From positions 55,244,647 through 55,308,646 of the forward strand of contig CM043942.1 of the NCBI GenBank assembly GCA_014529385.2: DNA of 64,000 bases, written 5' to 3'. The notes below the pieces were generated by a model. That model ran no database searches. It was not told where the DNA came from and saw only the letters and a list, made by a program, of their open reading frames with translations. The stretch's first letter is position 1; each line of letters opens with the position of its first letter. Source of the stretch: Adiantum capillus-veneris (lineage: Eukaryota > Streptophyta > Polypodiopsida > Polypodiales > Pteridaceae). Positions 22,430 to 34,012 of this stretch are shown here, piece by piece. The translations under genes were made by a program, and so were the position numbers.

Positions 22430-23983
22430 ATGGATCCCTTCAAGATTGAGATAGAGGAGGAGTTGCCTTGCTCTAATGAGGATCCGAAGGAAAAAATATT
22501 CCATTTTCTCTATCGAATTGTCCTTCAGCAGCAGTAGTAGGAGCAAGAAATCAAGCCAATCTTTAAACCTCACTTCTCATTGCAAGAGTGGCTAGCTTCT
22601 ACAAGACATTTTCTTGAAGAGTTTGAGCAGGCATATGAGCAACAGACGGTCGAGGGCACTTTTGAGTTTGAGGACTGCCGATATGTGCATGTGAAGGATA
22701 TATGTTTCAACCGCTCCAAGAAAGATGTTATCTACAGGAGCAGCCTCAAGCTTCCAAAGAATTTACATAGGAATGACATCAAATGTCCTGTACATAGACG
22801 AAAGTGTCATGTCGTGGAATACTATGCTAGACTCGTACTATATTTGAATGTCAATTTAAATGACCACCGGGACACAGCGGAGGAGGCAAAGCAGCCGGGG
22901 CCTTCCGTCACTAGTGATGAGATGGCGCCACTTTAAACTGGTTCTTTACGTGTTTTGGAGGGTGTTCAGCTCCCAAAGGGGGATTTGCCAACAAATGTTC
23001 TCCCTACCATCCCGATCGGTGATCACCATTATGTTATGCTAAATGATATCATGGAGTTGTTTGACTTGAGAAAGGACTATTGCCTTGCTATAGTTTCTAA
23101 GAATCTTCAAGAGGATGTTAGTATAATCAACCCTGTTGACAGGAAGAGACATATCGATGAACAGCTCCTTGCTTTAGAACGTGAACCGACATTGTTGTTT
23201 GATGCTTGGTTAGAAACACTGAATATGGATGAAGAGGACTACCTCCAAGCACTTTGCATAAACATAACAGATCCAACACTTCTTTTGAAAAGAGACCCCA
23301 AGGACATTTTCACAAATAACTTCAACAAGAAACTTTGTGCATTATGGGATGCAAATATTGATATTCAATTTATTTTCAATGGACACTGTGCAGCTGCATA
23401 TTGCACATCATACATGACAAAAAATGACAGCTCCGTAAGCAAAGCAATCAAACACGTGGTTGAAGCTTGCAAGAAGAACAACTTACCAACGTTGGAACGC
23501 TTGAAAAATATTGGTGGCGCATTGATCAACGCACAAGAAATGACATCACAACAAGCATCATACATTGCATTGTCGCTACCTTTGCATAGTGCTAGCAGAG
23601 AATTTGTGTTTATAAATGCTGATTGGAGCGCCGAGAGGACATTGTTGTTGAAAAGAAGAGCCATGCTAGATTCTTTGCGGCTTGAGGACACAAATATATT
23701 CTTCGATGACCTAGTCACAAAGTACGCACGCCGTCCACCTAATCTACAGTGCTTATGCTTGGCTGAATATGCTAACAACTACAAGCTCGTTCATGGCTGT
23801 CCTCAAAAGAACAAAAAAACTCGCATTATTAGGTTTATCAATTTCAAATTGGAGAAGGACTCTGAGAGACATTATCATGAGCTTTGTTTATTGTTTTTAC
23901 CATTCATTGGTGAAGAGTCACAACCTTTGAACCGACACCTAGCTCTTGGAGAGAGAAATATATCACACACTCTCAAACAATAA
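22430..23983 (+). pseudogene. Helentron Rep-like N-terminal region
   Basis: A single frame starts at ATG 22430 (MDPFKIEIEEELPC). It is closed by twin TAG codons at 22535-22540 that follow three CAG codons, and by TAA at 22934-22936, then open to 23983. At 23385-23425 AAAYCTSYMTK fits the Helitron Rep tyrosine motif (YxxxY, then Lys). The text after it (SREFVFINADWSAER, CLCLAEYANNY) matches the Rep-to-helicase linker of Helitrons. I do not find the HUH histidine pair expected upstream, so the Rep core is partial or eroded. No RPA-like domain is visible. Confidence 0.7.
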
Positions 23984-25330
23984 ATGAGAACCGTCAAAAA
24001 TTCTCAAGCTTGGAGACCACAACTTCAACCATTGTGGAGTCCTCAATGAACACTTCATCAAGTGTAGAAACAATGGAAATTCACAAATACAATCTAGATC
24101 TTGATCTTCAAGGACCTCCACTTGCAGCGAGGTCGCTCCCTCTTTCTAAGAAGCTCGCACTACCGAACGAGCAATACCATTCATTAGTTGAAAAATTAAA
24201 CATTGATCAACGATCCCTTTATGATGACATTTTAACCAGGAATTGATTGAAGCCAATGAAGCCTATTCATCTTTTCTTGACGGGAGGTGCAGCGACAGGG
24301 AAGACTTTCATGCTGCAAACTATAGTCCAAGGGTTGATTCGACACTACAACTTGGCGATTCAACTTGACATTGAACTCCCCACAGCTTTACTAATGGCAT
24401 ATACTGGCAAAGCAGCATTCAATATTGAGGGGACAACAATTCACTCTGCATTGCGTCCACCACTCGTGCATCAAGCTTATGTCAACCTCTTTTCTAGCAG
24501 CCTTGCTGAACTTTCACAATTATAAAAAAACCTCAAACTAGTTATGTTTGATGAGGCCTCCTTGATAGGCAACATACTTCTAAGAATCATAGATATAAGA
24601 CTTCACAACATCAAGCATAACCACATTGAACCATTTGGTGGTTTGGACGTAATTTTTTGTGGAGATCTTTGTCAAGCTAGCCCAGTTCGGGACCGTTGGA
24701 TCTTTTGCGAGCCACAAGAACCAATTGAATTGCTCACACCCTCTTTTTGGCACACACATATCAAATGCCATGAGATAACACAAATAATGCACCAATTAGA
24801 CACAAAAATTTTATTTATGTTCTCAACAGAATATGGAAGGCTCAACAAACAGACGAAGATTTGCTCTATGTGAACTCTACTCTTAGAAACAAATTGTTTG
24901 ACAAATTCATGACACCTCATCTATTCTACACAAACAAATTGAAGAACGAACATAATCAACTTATTTTCAATGGCTTGGCTACCCAGACATACATAGTACA
25001 CGCGAAAGACACTTTCCACAAAACATGCTCTAAAAATCTTGTCGTTCCAAATGATCCTCAGATGACTGCGGGTTTGACAACCACCTTGGAGCTAAAACGC
25101 GAAATGATAGTTGAGGTTTCTAGTGGCAACATCAACATAGACGATGGTCTAGTGAATGGTGCAGATGGTATTCTCAAACACGTAGAAAAAAGGAACAATT
25201 TGCATATCGCATGGATACATTTCTTCGACATTTCAACAGGGGCAAAACAACGAGCTGAAAATTCACGTCTCTACACTCAATCTATAGAACACCCATCTTT
25301 GAAACAACAAAAGAATTCCAGGTTGGGAAG
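23984..25330 (+). pseudogene. Helentron PIF1-like helicase
   Basis: Continues in another frame from about 23984. Walker A is LTGGAATGKT (24280s); motif Ia region TALLMAYTGKAAFNIEGTTI; Walker B MFDEAS at 24544; motif III LDVIFCGDLCQASPV. Another frame from about 24815 reads LYVNSTLRNKLFDKF to NGADGILKHV. Breaks: frameshift near 23985, TGA at 24244-24246, TAA near 24523-24525, frameshift near 24815, frameshift near 25300. Nucleotide-binding residues are intact. These motifs are diagnostic of superfamily 1 PIF1 helicases. Confidence 0.85.
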
Positions 25331-26230
25331 AACTTGCTGAATAGCGTATCCAGGACACAGCTCCCCATTCAAGCAGCAAATGCACGAATTATTCATAGGT
25401 CACAAGGCTTGACAATGCAAGCGGTTGCATTTGACCCAACAGCAATCAATGCGCATGGCTTGGTTTACACATCTCTTTCTCGATTCAAGGATCCCGTTAA
25501 TCTTCACATCCTCAAACCAATACTTGCAAACCAAATCCAAGTTGATGCAATCGTGCTCACTGAGTTGGAGAGACTAAAAAACAACGCCAGATGGGAACAC
25601 TTGATCTCCTTGCTTTCCCACTTCCAAGAGACACACTACATCATTCAATCCCTAAATGTTGTCTCCATCCAGAAGCATCTTCACCAAATTAAAAGTGATC
25701 CAAATTTAATGATGTCAGACATTCTATGCCTCCAAGAAACAAGACAAAACACTTTCTTTAACCCACTTGCACCAGATTTCAACCACATTCATTATTACAA
25801 CAAATTTGGTATGTCAATCTTTCACAAGGACCATGTCATTGTTCACTCCACAAAGAAACTATCAGCCCTTGGAATTGAAGTCATTGAAGCTTTCATTTCT
25901 ATACACGGAGAACTTTTGCTCCATGTAGCCTCAGTTTACAAATCACCAAAAATTCCATTGGATTCCTTGCTACTAATACTAAAGAGTGTGATCCATGCAG
26001 CTGCCGACATTGAAGCAAGCATCATCATTGGCAACTTCAACATTGACAACAACCTCAAAAATACTCACTATCAACACTTGGAAAGGGAACTACACTCTCA
26101 TGGATACAAACAACAAATCCATGATGTGACCACAGTGTACAACTCGAAGCTCGATCACATTTGGCCAAAAACTCTTATGCCATCCACAGTATCAGGGACG
26201 AGATTTTTCTTTTGGTCAGATCACTCTCTA
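25331..26230 (+). pseudogene. Helentron helicase end plus endonuclease domain
   Basis: Open through to 26554. It first completes the helicase (LPIQAANARIIHRSQGLTMQ, LVYTSLSRFKDPVNLHIL). It then carries an exonuclease-endonuclease-phosphatase-like domain: SLNVVSIQKHL, SDILCLQETRQ (catalytic Glu), SIIIGNFNID, LDHIW and WSDHSLY. Where GDFN is normal this copy has GNFN, so a catalytic Asp is lost. The frame runs on into (CT)n and is no longer meaningful after about 26230. Plant Helitrons described from seed plants usually lack this domain. Confidence 0.82.
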
Positions 26231-26254
26231 TACATCTTTTGCTCCCAAAGTAAA

Positions 26255-26312
26255 ACCCCTCTCCCTCCCCCCTCCCCCCCTCTCTCTCTCTCTCCCTCTC
26301 CCCTCCCTCCCA
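26255..26312 (+). repeat. CT/C-rich low-complexity tract
   Basis: Polypyrimidine (CT)n and C runs directly after the endonuclease coding region. Confidence 0.85.
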
Positions 26313-26699
26313 TTAAACAAAAGCAAAAACACATGAAACTACAACATTCACTTCCTTTGCCAAGCTTTTTCCAGATGTATACACAAGCGCAAGATATTTT
26401 AACATTTGATATTCCTCTTTATCACTTGCGAATCTTTTCCTGTTGTCTTGATTTCATATATGCACGCCTCGTGAAATTTTCACTCTTTTCAATAACTACA
26501 AAGCTTGGGCTAAACACAATTGAGTATGAAATATGCTTTTTTGAAACTCAGTGAGAAAGAAGAGCAACTCTACTTAAATTTGAGACAGAGAGTGCCGATT
26601 TAGTACGAGAGTTTTTTGTTCATCCATCAAGGGCAGGCCTCGTGATTTTATCACTTGTTTAAATACAAAACATTTAATCTAAAGTGCAAAAGTGAAGGA

Positions 26700-27755
26700 G
26701 TAAGACTTGTATACTGGGGCACTTATGGGACGGTGACAACAAGAGTTGGAAAACCATTGACCGTCTAGTTACCCACTACCAACTAAATAGCTTGGAGGTC
26801 TTGCTGGTCCACAAAGTGAGGAAAGAGCTTGACAATATAGTGACGCCTATCTGTGATTCGGAGTTAAACGGGAATGCCTGGAAATGGCCCAGAAGAAGTC
26901 TCTTCTAGAAACCCCATGCTAAAGACATCTATCAGACAATGATACATAAGAAGAATTGGTCTAGCCCCTTAACAAGATATGGAAAAAACAATGGCCGGAT
27001 GAAAGGTGGGAGCAAGTAATGGAGAACATCTGGAAGCCAAAGGTTCCGCAGCACATGAAGGTATTTTTGTGGAAGGTAATCTAGGGTGCTCTACTGACGG
27101 GGGTGAAGATTCAGGAAAGAGGGATTGGGTCAGATCGATGCTTGGGATGCAGGTTGGCTAGTGAAGATCTGGCTCACCTCTCATGGATTGCCCAACTATC
27201 AAAGGCCTCGTAGGGAAAATATGTAAGTGGTTCCAAAGAACATGGAAAATTAGTTTTTACAAGACTGATCTCTTCCTTGGAGGGAAGAATTCGGGTGATC
27301 CTAACATCCTCATCAGCACTCAGATCGTCAGATACGTCTTCTTACATAATGTATGGCAGACAAGGAACCGCCATGTGTTTGAAGGAGGTCTTGAGGTGGC
27401 AAGCTTCGCAAAAATTATACAAGAAAGCAAAGTGCTAATATGGACGCTCGGATGCAAGCAACACTCGGAGGATTGGTCTAGGACTACTTGGGCTTTGTTG
27501 ACAGTAGAGGGCACGCCTAGGATGGGGGAAAATCTTGGCTATCGGTAATTAAAAGATCTCAAAAGAACATGATAAGGGACCCTTTGTATCAAGGATAAGG
27601 GGGCGAGTTGGGTGGGATGGCTGCCTTGATAGCCGTTGTAATTATGATCCCTGGATGATGTCATGGCTTAACACGAGCATGACAAGACCTTGTAATTATT
27701 TGGGTTGATAAATAGAATTCACTCACAATTGTGAGTTTTGCTATTAAAAAAAAAA
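26700..27755 (+). mobile_element. 5'-truncated LINE (non-LTR retrotransposon) with poly-A
   Basis: The 3' end of a plant L1-type LINE. 26860-27170 reads NAWKWPRRSL, then WKPKVP, MKVFLWKVI, GALLTGVKIQERGIGSDR and CLGC, the zinc-binding domain that follows plant LINE reverse transcriptases. After a frame change, 27183 reads MDCPTIKGLV and VWQTRNRHVFEGG. Stops include TAG at 27082-27084. About 200 bp of 3' UTR ends in A11 at ~27744-27755. Reverse transcriptase and endonuclease are absent, as is usual for 5'-truncated copies. No target duplication was identified. Confidence 0.85.
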
Positions 27756-28153
27756 GGGGGGGACTTGTGGAATGACCTCCTTTTGACAATGAAAAAAAAG
27801 ATTTACTTTCTTTCTTTTGCCAAAATACTTTTCACTCTACATAAAATATGTCTCATACAAAAAAGTTAAATTGGAGGGGAATTTTACTCCTCAATGCAGA
27901 TTTGACTTTTGAATTTGAAGATATATTAGGATTATTATTTTCAAGGGGATTTTTTCAAGATCAATATTGATATTATTTTAATAAATTCTATAATTTTGCA
28001 TTTTAAATTTTTGAAAATTACTCTAAAGAGACACTCATATACTTTTTCTTAAAGTTCTAGAAAAATTGACATCTCCACAAGTCATGAGGAAACATGCTAT
28101 CCCGTCCCCTCTCTCACCAAGTTGTTGATTTTTTGCGATGATTGTGTACGCAC

Positions 28154-28157
<4 letters not shown>

Positions 28158-28192
<35 letters not shown>

Positions 28193-28292
28193 AGGAAAAC
28201 TCAAAATTTGAGTATCTTTCTATGAATAGAGGGGGGGTTTGCTTGCTTATTGTTAAGTTAAGCCAACCACATGCCAACTCCAAATGTAGTTC

Positions 28293-28344
<52 letters not shown>

Positions 28345-28446
28345 AGAGGGCATCAATCAATGAGAAGAAGAGAGTAGATAGAGGTTGTGTGTGTTAAAAG
28401 AGAGATCCAATCAACGAGAAGAAGAGAGCAAAGAGACGTTGTGTGT

Positions 28447-28520
<74 letters not shown>

Positions 28521-28558
28521 AGAGAGCCACTGATCAATGAAAAGAAATAGGTGGGGGG

Positions 28559-28600
<42 letters not shown>

Positions 28601-28658
28601 ATAGAGGCGTTGATTTTCAACGACTACTCACATTAAAATATCCTCAGTTTTTAGTAAA

Positions 28659-28706
<48 letters not shown>

Positions 28707-28825
28707 AAGAAGAAAAAGAAGATTAGTTCTACCTCCAGTAAATTTTGAACTCTAAATCTGTTTCTTAGAAGGGAATTTGGATAACCAATCTACTATATGT
28801 AGGCAACAAAAAGGAAATTTTAATT

Positions 28826-28865
<40 letters not shown>

Positions 28866-29041
28866 AAAAAAAAAGCTTATTCGTATTATTTGAAAAATCC
28901 CTGAGAATTCACCCATGGGGGAGGGAGAGAGAGAGAGAGAGATCAGAGGGCATCAATCAATGAGAAGAAGAGAGTAGATAGAGGTTGTATGTGTTAAAAG
29001 AGAGAGCCAATCAACGAAAAGAAGAGAGCAAAGAGACATGT

Positions 29042-29113
<72 letters not shown>

Positions 29114-29149
29114 ACAATATAGAGCCATTGATCAATGAAAAGAAATAGG

Positions 29150-29190
<41 letters not shown>

Positions 29191-29248
29191 ATAGAGACGT
29201 TGATTTTCAACAACTACTCACAACAAAGTATCTTCAGTTTTCAGTAAA

Positions 29249-29307
<59 letters not shown>

Positions 29308-29514
29308 GAGAGAGGATGAAGAAGAAAAAGAAGATTAGTTCTACCTCCAATAAATCTTGAACTCTGAATCTGTTTCTTAGAAGGGAATTTGGATGAAGAA
29401 GAAAAAGAAGGTTAGTTCTACCTCCAATAAATTTTGAACTCTGAATCTGTTTCTTAGAAGGGAATTTGGATGACCAATCTACTACATGTAGGTAATAAAA
29501 AGGGAATTTTAACT

Positions 29515-29556
<42 letters not shown>
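28158..29556. repeat. Cluster of (GA)n, (CT)n and (TA)n microsatellites
   Basis: Main tracts: (GA)n at 28158-28190, 28298-28342, 28482-28510, 28560-28599, 28668-28702, 29075-29110, 29154-29188 and 29260-29316; (TA)n at 28450-28482 and 29045-29075; (CT)n at 28828-28863 and 29516-29556. Long pure purine tracts of this kind can form triplex DNA and are frequent sites of assembly error. Confidence 0.92.
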
Positions 29557-29558
<2 letters not shown>

Positions 29559-29603
29559 AAAAGGCTTATTCGTATTATTTGAAAAATCTCTGAGAATACC
29601 TAG
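28342..29603. repeat. ~0.6-kb tandem duplication with microsatellites
   Basis: Copies at about 28342-28914 and 28941-29603 each contain, in the same order, 'gatcagagggcatcaatcaa', (TA)n, (GA)n, 'atagatagatag', 'ggatgaagaagaaaaagaag', (CT)n and 'gcttattcgtattatttg'. Copy 2 also has an inner ~79-bp duplication at 29312-29469. Tract lengths differ between copies. Confidence 0.92.
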
Positions 29604-29818
29604 ATGATGATGAATTTGAGAGAACTAGATCAACAAATTGGAAATGTGAGAAACAAGTACAACTAGCTACATGCACAAATTAAAAAACCAAAAACTACAA
29701 GAAAAGCCTCTCCTAAAGATAGTAAAATTTTCCATGGTAAGCTAAATGGAGAGAGAATGACAAGAGCTTTGAAAGGTAGGCCTTTCCACCAAAACCACAC
29801 TTTGCAATCCATATATAT

Positions 29819-29852
<34 letters not shown>
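29819..29852. repeat. (CA)n microsatellite
   Basis: Pure CA tract between the two copies of the large direct duplication. Confidence 0.95.
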
Positions 29853-29857
<5 letters not shown>

Positions 29858-30388
29858 TATATACACGTGAAGAGTAAGACTGTATGAATGAAAAGCCTTT
29901 TGACAATGAAAAGTAAAAAACTTACTTCGTTTTTTTTTTTACAAAAAGACTTTCTACTCTACTAGGATAAATCATAAAAAAAGATAAGTTTGAGGAGGTT
30001 TTTTCTACTCAATGCAAATATGGCTTTTAAAGATATATTTGAATTTTTTTTCAAGGGAATGTTTTAAATACCAATATTGATATTATTTTTACAAATTGTG
30101 TAATTAATATTTTTAAATTTTTAAAAATTAATCTAAAGAGGTACTCCTCTACTCTTTCTTAAAGTTCTTGAAAAATTGACACCTCCATGTGTCACGAGCA
30201 CCCTCGTCCCCTCCCCCACAGAGTTGTTGATTGTTGCGATGAGTGTGTATACGCACGCGTACACAAAAGAGAGACTAAGGAAACCTGGAGGGTTGAGTAT
30301 GTTTCTACAAATAGAGGGGGATTGGTTTGCTTATGGCAAAGTTAATCCATCCACATGCCAACTCTAAATGTAATTCAAGTTTTTCGCG

Positions 30389-30426
<38 letters not shown>

Positions 30427-30523
30427 GTTTGTGAAAAGCCCATTATTAAATTCAACAAGAGTGCATTTGATTGTGTGAATCCTCTTCTAAGATCATGGCT
30501 AGGCCGATGTCAAAGCATGGACA

Positions 30524-30560
30524 TGTGTGTGTGTGTGTGTATGTATGTGACATGTTTGTG

Positions 30561-30616
<56 letters not shown>
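30524..30616. repeat. (TG)n and (TA)n microsatellites
   Basis: (TG)n at 30524-30541 followed by (TA)n at about 30563-30616. ORFs through these tracts are artefacts. Confidence 0.95.
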
Positions 30617-30620
<4 letters not shown>

Positions 30621-30801
30621 CCACCTTCGAAGAAGGTGAGGGAGCAGAGTGCCACAATTGCTTCTTCTCAACCACATCAATGCACGGGTCACATACTAAT
30701 GTATATATGTACATGCTGCCACCGTTAGGGGAAGGTGGGGGAGGAGAGTGCCATGATTGCTTCTTCTTAGCCGCAGCAACGTGCGGGTCACATACTAGTG
30801 T
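30617..30801. repeat. ~97-bp tandem duplication
   Basis: Two adjacent imperfect copies: both contain 'agagtgccaYRattgcttcttct' in two blocks and end 'gtgcgggtcacatactagtg' or 'tgcacgggtcacatactaatg'. They lie beside a (TA)n tract. Confidence 0.85.
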
Positions 30802-32078
30802 TATTTAAAGGGGAATAATGAATGTGTAGCTTGGTGTTTAAGTATTGGACTCGTTCTACAAGGTTGAAATCATGACTACATAAAACATAGTGTGTGTGTG
30901 TGTGTGTGCGCGCCAGTGTGTGCGTGTTTTGTATGATTTATTATCCGTCCCTTACGCACCCACCCCCATTTTGGGCGCGCCCCTGCTCGGCCAAAAGTAT
31001 GCTACTGCTCACTATTCGTCATGATCTACAGATTGCATAGTTTGGACTCGAATCTATGGCACAATTGAGAGGACTAGTGCAACCCTAATGGTATGAGCGG
31101 TGTCAAAGAAGGCCACTAGCAAGTGTGCCTCATATTACATATTGAGTACTGGGTCCAAATTGCATCCATTAATTAATTTCCTATGAAGATTCCTTTCCAC
31201 TCCTTAACTTTTAAAACAGACCGCTCAAATATAGTCGGTTCCCACGGTCTTGCAACTAGCCAATCCATTCCTGCAGCAACGAGGGCACTTCGCCTTGCAT
31301 CCTCGTCCCTCCGGCTTGCCTTTTGTCGAGCGTAAGCTCTCTCCCCCCTCCAAGCATCTAGGCTGCCCAAACCAGACAGACAAAACCTGTGCACTCAACT
31401 CAGAGACAGAGAGCGTCCCCTCCAGATGAGCCGCACACCACCATTCTGCTCCATGGAGTCGACGTGTGTCATGCACGCCGATTGCAGCTTTGATAAGAAA
31501 TTGCAAGCTATCGATGAGATCGCAAGCACGAGAACTCATAATTAAACAAAACAGAGAGAAACATATTTAATGAAAGCTCTCTCGAAGTGCAACTGCCTTC
31601 CTCTCTCTATCTCCTGCATGTGTGTCTCGATTTCCCTTCAGCACACTAGTATGGGTGTTGAGCTCTATGCTCCAAGCCTTTCTCCCATAGGCTTCTACTC
31701 CCGCTCCGCAATCGTCCCTACACAGAGAGCACGGATCCTAGCCTTCAGTCCAGCTATCACAACTCGAAATTGCAACATAGCAAGGGAAAGCAAGCATAGA
31801 CCATCCAAAAATATCCTTCCCTTTGTCTTCCCCTCGTCACCATAGATGGCATCACTCCTATAGTCTCTCGCTTTCTCCTTCATGCGTGGTTTCCTCCATT
31901 TTCTCCTCCAACATCACACGAGCATTTGTACAGATTCACGCTAATCTGACACATACTGCTGGTAGCCATCGCCATCCGGCCAACATGTTCCAAGCTCTAG
32001 GCCAAAACCTCGACTCCAACCAAGAGAGAATCACCATCCCTTTCGCTTCTTGCCTCCAAACAACTGGGTTTTGTGCTG

Positions 32079-32117
<39 letters not shown>

Positions 32118-32735
32118 CGAATGCGCGGCTTGTTTCCCTTTCCATCTCTCATGTGCCGCCTGTCAGAGCGCCCGTCGCCGCTGCTCGTGACACCTACCAG
32201 GGAAACGAAGGAAATGAAAGGCAAAAGCAAAGGAAGAGCAAATTCCGTTAAGCCTAGTATGGATCCCTTGGGATACCCCCTAATCAACCCCAAAAACTAA
32301 ATTGTAAGGACATACTGATTTCCTTCGAAGATTCCTTGAACACCTTAACTTTTAAAACTAGGCGTTCAATTGGAGGTGATGCACGCGCTCCCTTCTATAT
32401 GCCTGTTTTCCCCTTGCCCGCCCCGCCGTGCCCTGTGGTCTTGTGACAGTCAACCACTCCTACTGCATCAGAGACAATCAACCCCAGCATCTCACTGGCC
32501 TTGTTGGGTGCATGAAAACCTGCAACAAAGAAACGGACACACAGTACCATCGTACTCCTCCCTGCAACCTCGTCCTCGTGCTGATACTCCTCCGTGTCCA
32601 GCCTGCCCTCTGTCAAGTGTAAGCTCTCGCCCCCTCGTCGTCCTCGTCCTCCTGCCCATCCTCTTGCTCCACACTCCCCTTGACTTGTGTTCCATCGTGG
32701 GTGTCCCATCGTGGCAGTGGAAGCCATGGTCTGTT

Positions 32736-32788
<53 letters not shown>

Positions 32789-33760
32789 CCTCCATGTGTC
32801 CACCCATATCAGAGAGAAAAGAGAGACACACGACTAGCTATGCGTGCCAGCTACCCTCTCAATCTGATCAGTCTGACTTGAAATCGACGTTGAACTCATC
32901 GCTACAGACCATGAAGGGCAGAGAGGGAGACAGAAACTCCACACTCGCATCTGTGGCTTCTGGGTCCTGCACACGAGCATGAGAGAGACGTGAAGGCAGG
33001 ATCGCTTGCACGATTCCACTGCTCCTCATCCCTCCAGCGAGTCATCTGGAGTAAGGCAAAATTTTCGTGCCGTGGTCGCTATGCTATGCAGTAAAAGAGA
33101 ATCTAAGGTTGCCTCGCATTGCTCATTGCCACCCCGATGCACCGCAATCCACCATCTGGGCCCTGAAGGCGTTCCCTTCATGACAGTTATGGCCTGCCAC
33201 CTGGTCTCTGCATCGTGCATCGCCCTGTCACGTGGCTCCCTTTCATTGACTCAAAGCTCACACTCGCTTTCACCATTTTATTTTGCTTCGAAAGGGTATC
33301 TTGTTAAGATACCTATTAATAAGACCCGTTTACAAAATCGGGGCCACATACTAGGAGAGAAGTTCCATAGAAAAGTTTAAATTGATGGGGATTCTTGGCA
33401 AAATTAAACTTAGAGAATATGGAGCGAGGCAATCTCATCATAGACACCATTCACATGGGCATGGAAGAATCATGGGCTGACCTTACCCATAAGTGAAGAG
33501 CTAAATCGGTAAACAAAGAAAGGTGTGTAAGTTTGTGTGTGCACACGGCACCCAACTTGAAGTGGGGGAGATGGACAAAAAATCTAGTGTTTAAAATTGT
33601 TTTTTAATAAATTACCTCGTGACTTTTTTATGAAACTCTTTGGATGACATTTTGGTACTCCTTGCGAGGTGTGAAAATCATTATGAGAGAATGTGTTTGC
33701 ATATTGCACATGCTCGAAATAAACCTGAAATTTACTGTCAAATTAAACATTTGAAGGTTA
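30802..33760. other. Non-coding, moderately GC-rich, microsatellite-bearing
   Basis: No frame resembles a protein I know. It contains (TG)n at 30893-30908, (GA)n at 32082-32115 and (CA)n at 32738-32784. Short frames across the CA and GA tracts are composition artefacts. Part of it is an imperfect duplication (31166-32660). Confidence 0.5.
31166..32660. repeat. Imperfect direct repeat, ~1.15 kb apart
   Basis: 31166-31360 and about 32300-32640 share ordered phrases: 'gaagattcctt', 'ccttaacttttaaaac', and 'cgtaagctctc.ccccctc' or 'gtgtaagctctcgccccctc'. Divergence is high and the middle parts differ. Possibly two old copies of one non-autonomous element. Confidence 0.55.
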
Positions 33761-34012
33761 GACGACCTCTTAAATGGTGGAAAATTAAATCTAAAAACCT
33801 TAAGATATACTCCGTATGACTCTTATTTGTAGGTTTTTCAAGTTTTGAAAAACAACGGTGTGCATTTGCTCACATGCACGCATCAAAACGAGCAAAGACC
33901 TATAAGAGACGACCTCTGAAATTGTGGAAAATAAATCTAAAAACGTTCAAATATACTCAATATGACTCTTATTTGTAGGTTTTCCAAGTTTTGTTAAACA
34001 CGGGTGTGCGTG
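33761..34012. repeat. ~148-bp imperfect tandem repeat
   Basis: Copies begin at about 33761 and 33909. Both read 'gacgacctct', then 'aaatctaaaaac', then 'tatgactcttatttgtaggtt', and end at 'ggtgtgc'. Confidence 0.88.

Larger units (their letters stand above)
22430..26560 (+). mobile_element. Decayed Helentron-type Helitron (Rep/PIF1 helicase/endonuclease)
   Basis: One long gene can be followed across four reading-frame segments. It has a Rep-like part with a tyrosine pair, a PIF1-family helicase and an exonuclease-endonuclease-phosphatase-type domain at the C terminus. This domain order is that of Helentrons (endonuclease-bearing Helitrons). Neither terminus was recognised. The right limit is set where coding signal ends. 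At least three frameshifts and several stops show it is inactive. Confidence 0.8.
27770..30430. repeat. Large direct duplication, ~2.1 kb apart
   Basis: 27778-28200 and about 29889-30400 share the same A/T-rich sequence in order ('ttttgacaatgaaaa', 'caatattgatattatttt', 'cttaaagttct.gaaaaattgaca', 'gttgttgattttttgcgatga') and both run into (GA)n. They are clearly diverged. The second copy lies beyond the inner duplication at 28342-29600. No coding content. Confidence 0.85.

Noticed and set aside
28035-29213. Ser-Leu and Arg-Glu rich frames in the GA/CT tracts
   Set aside because: Direct translations of (CT)n and (GA)n; no start context or conservation.
27770-30801. CRISPR-like or satellite array
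   Set aside because: Repeats are direct and nested, with no constant repeat plus variable spacer pattern and no short monomer. This is microsatellite-driven duplication.
32370-32982. Overlapping 100-155-residue frames on both strands
   Set aside because: They cross the (CA)n tract at 32738-32784 and change character with it. The Cys-rich ends are coincidental.
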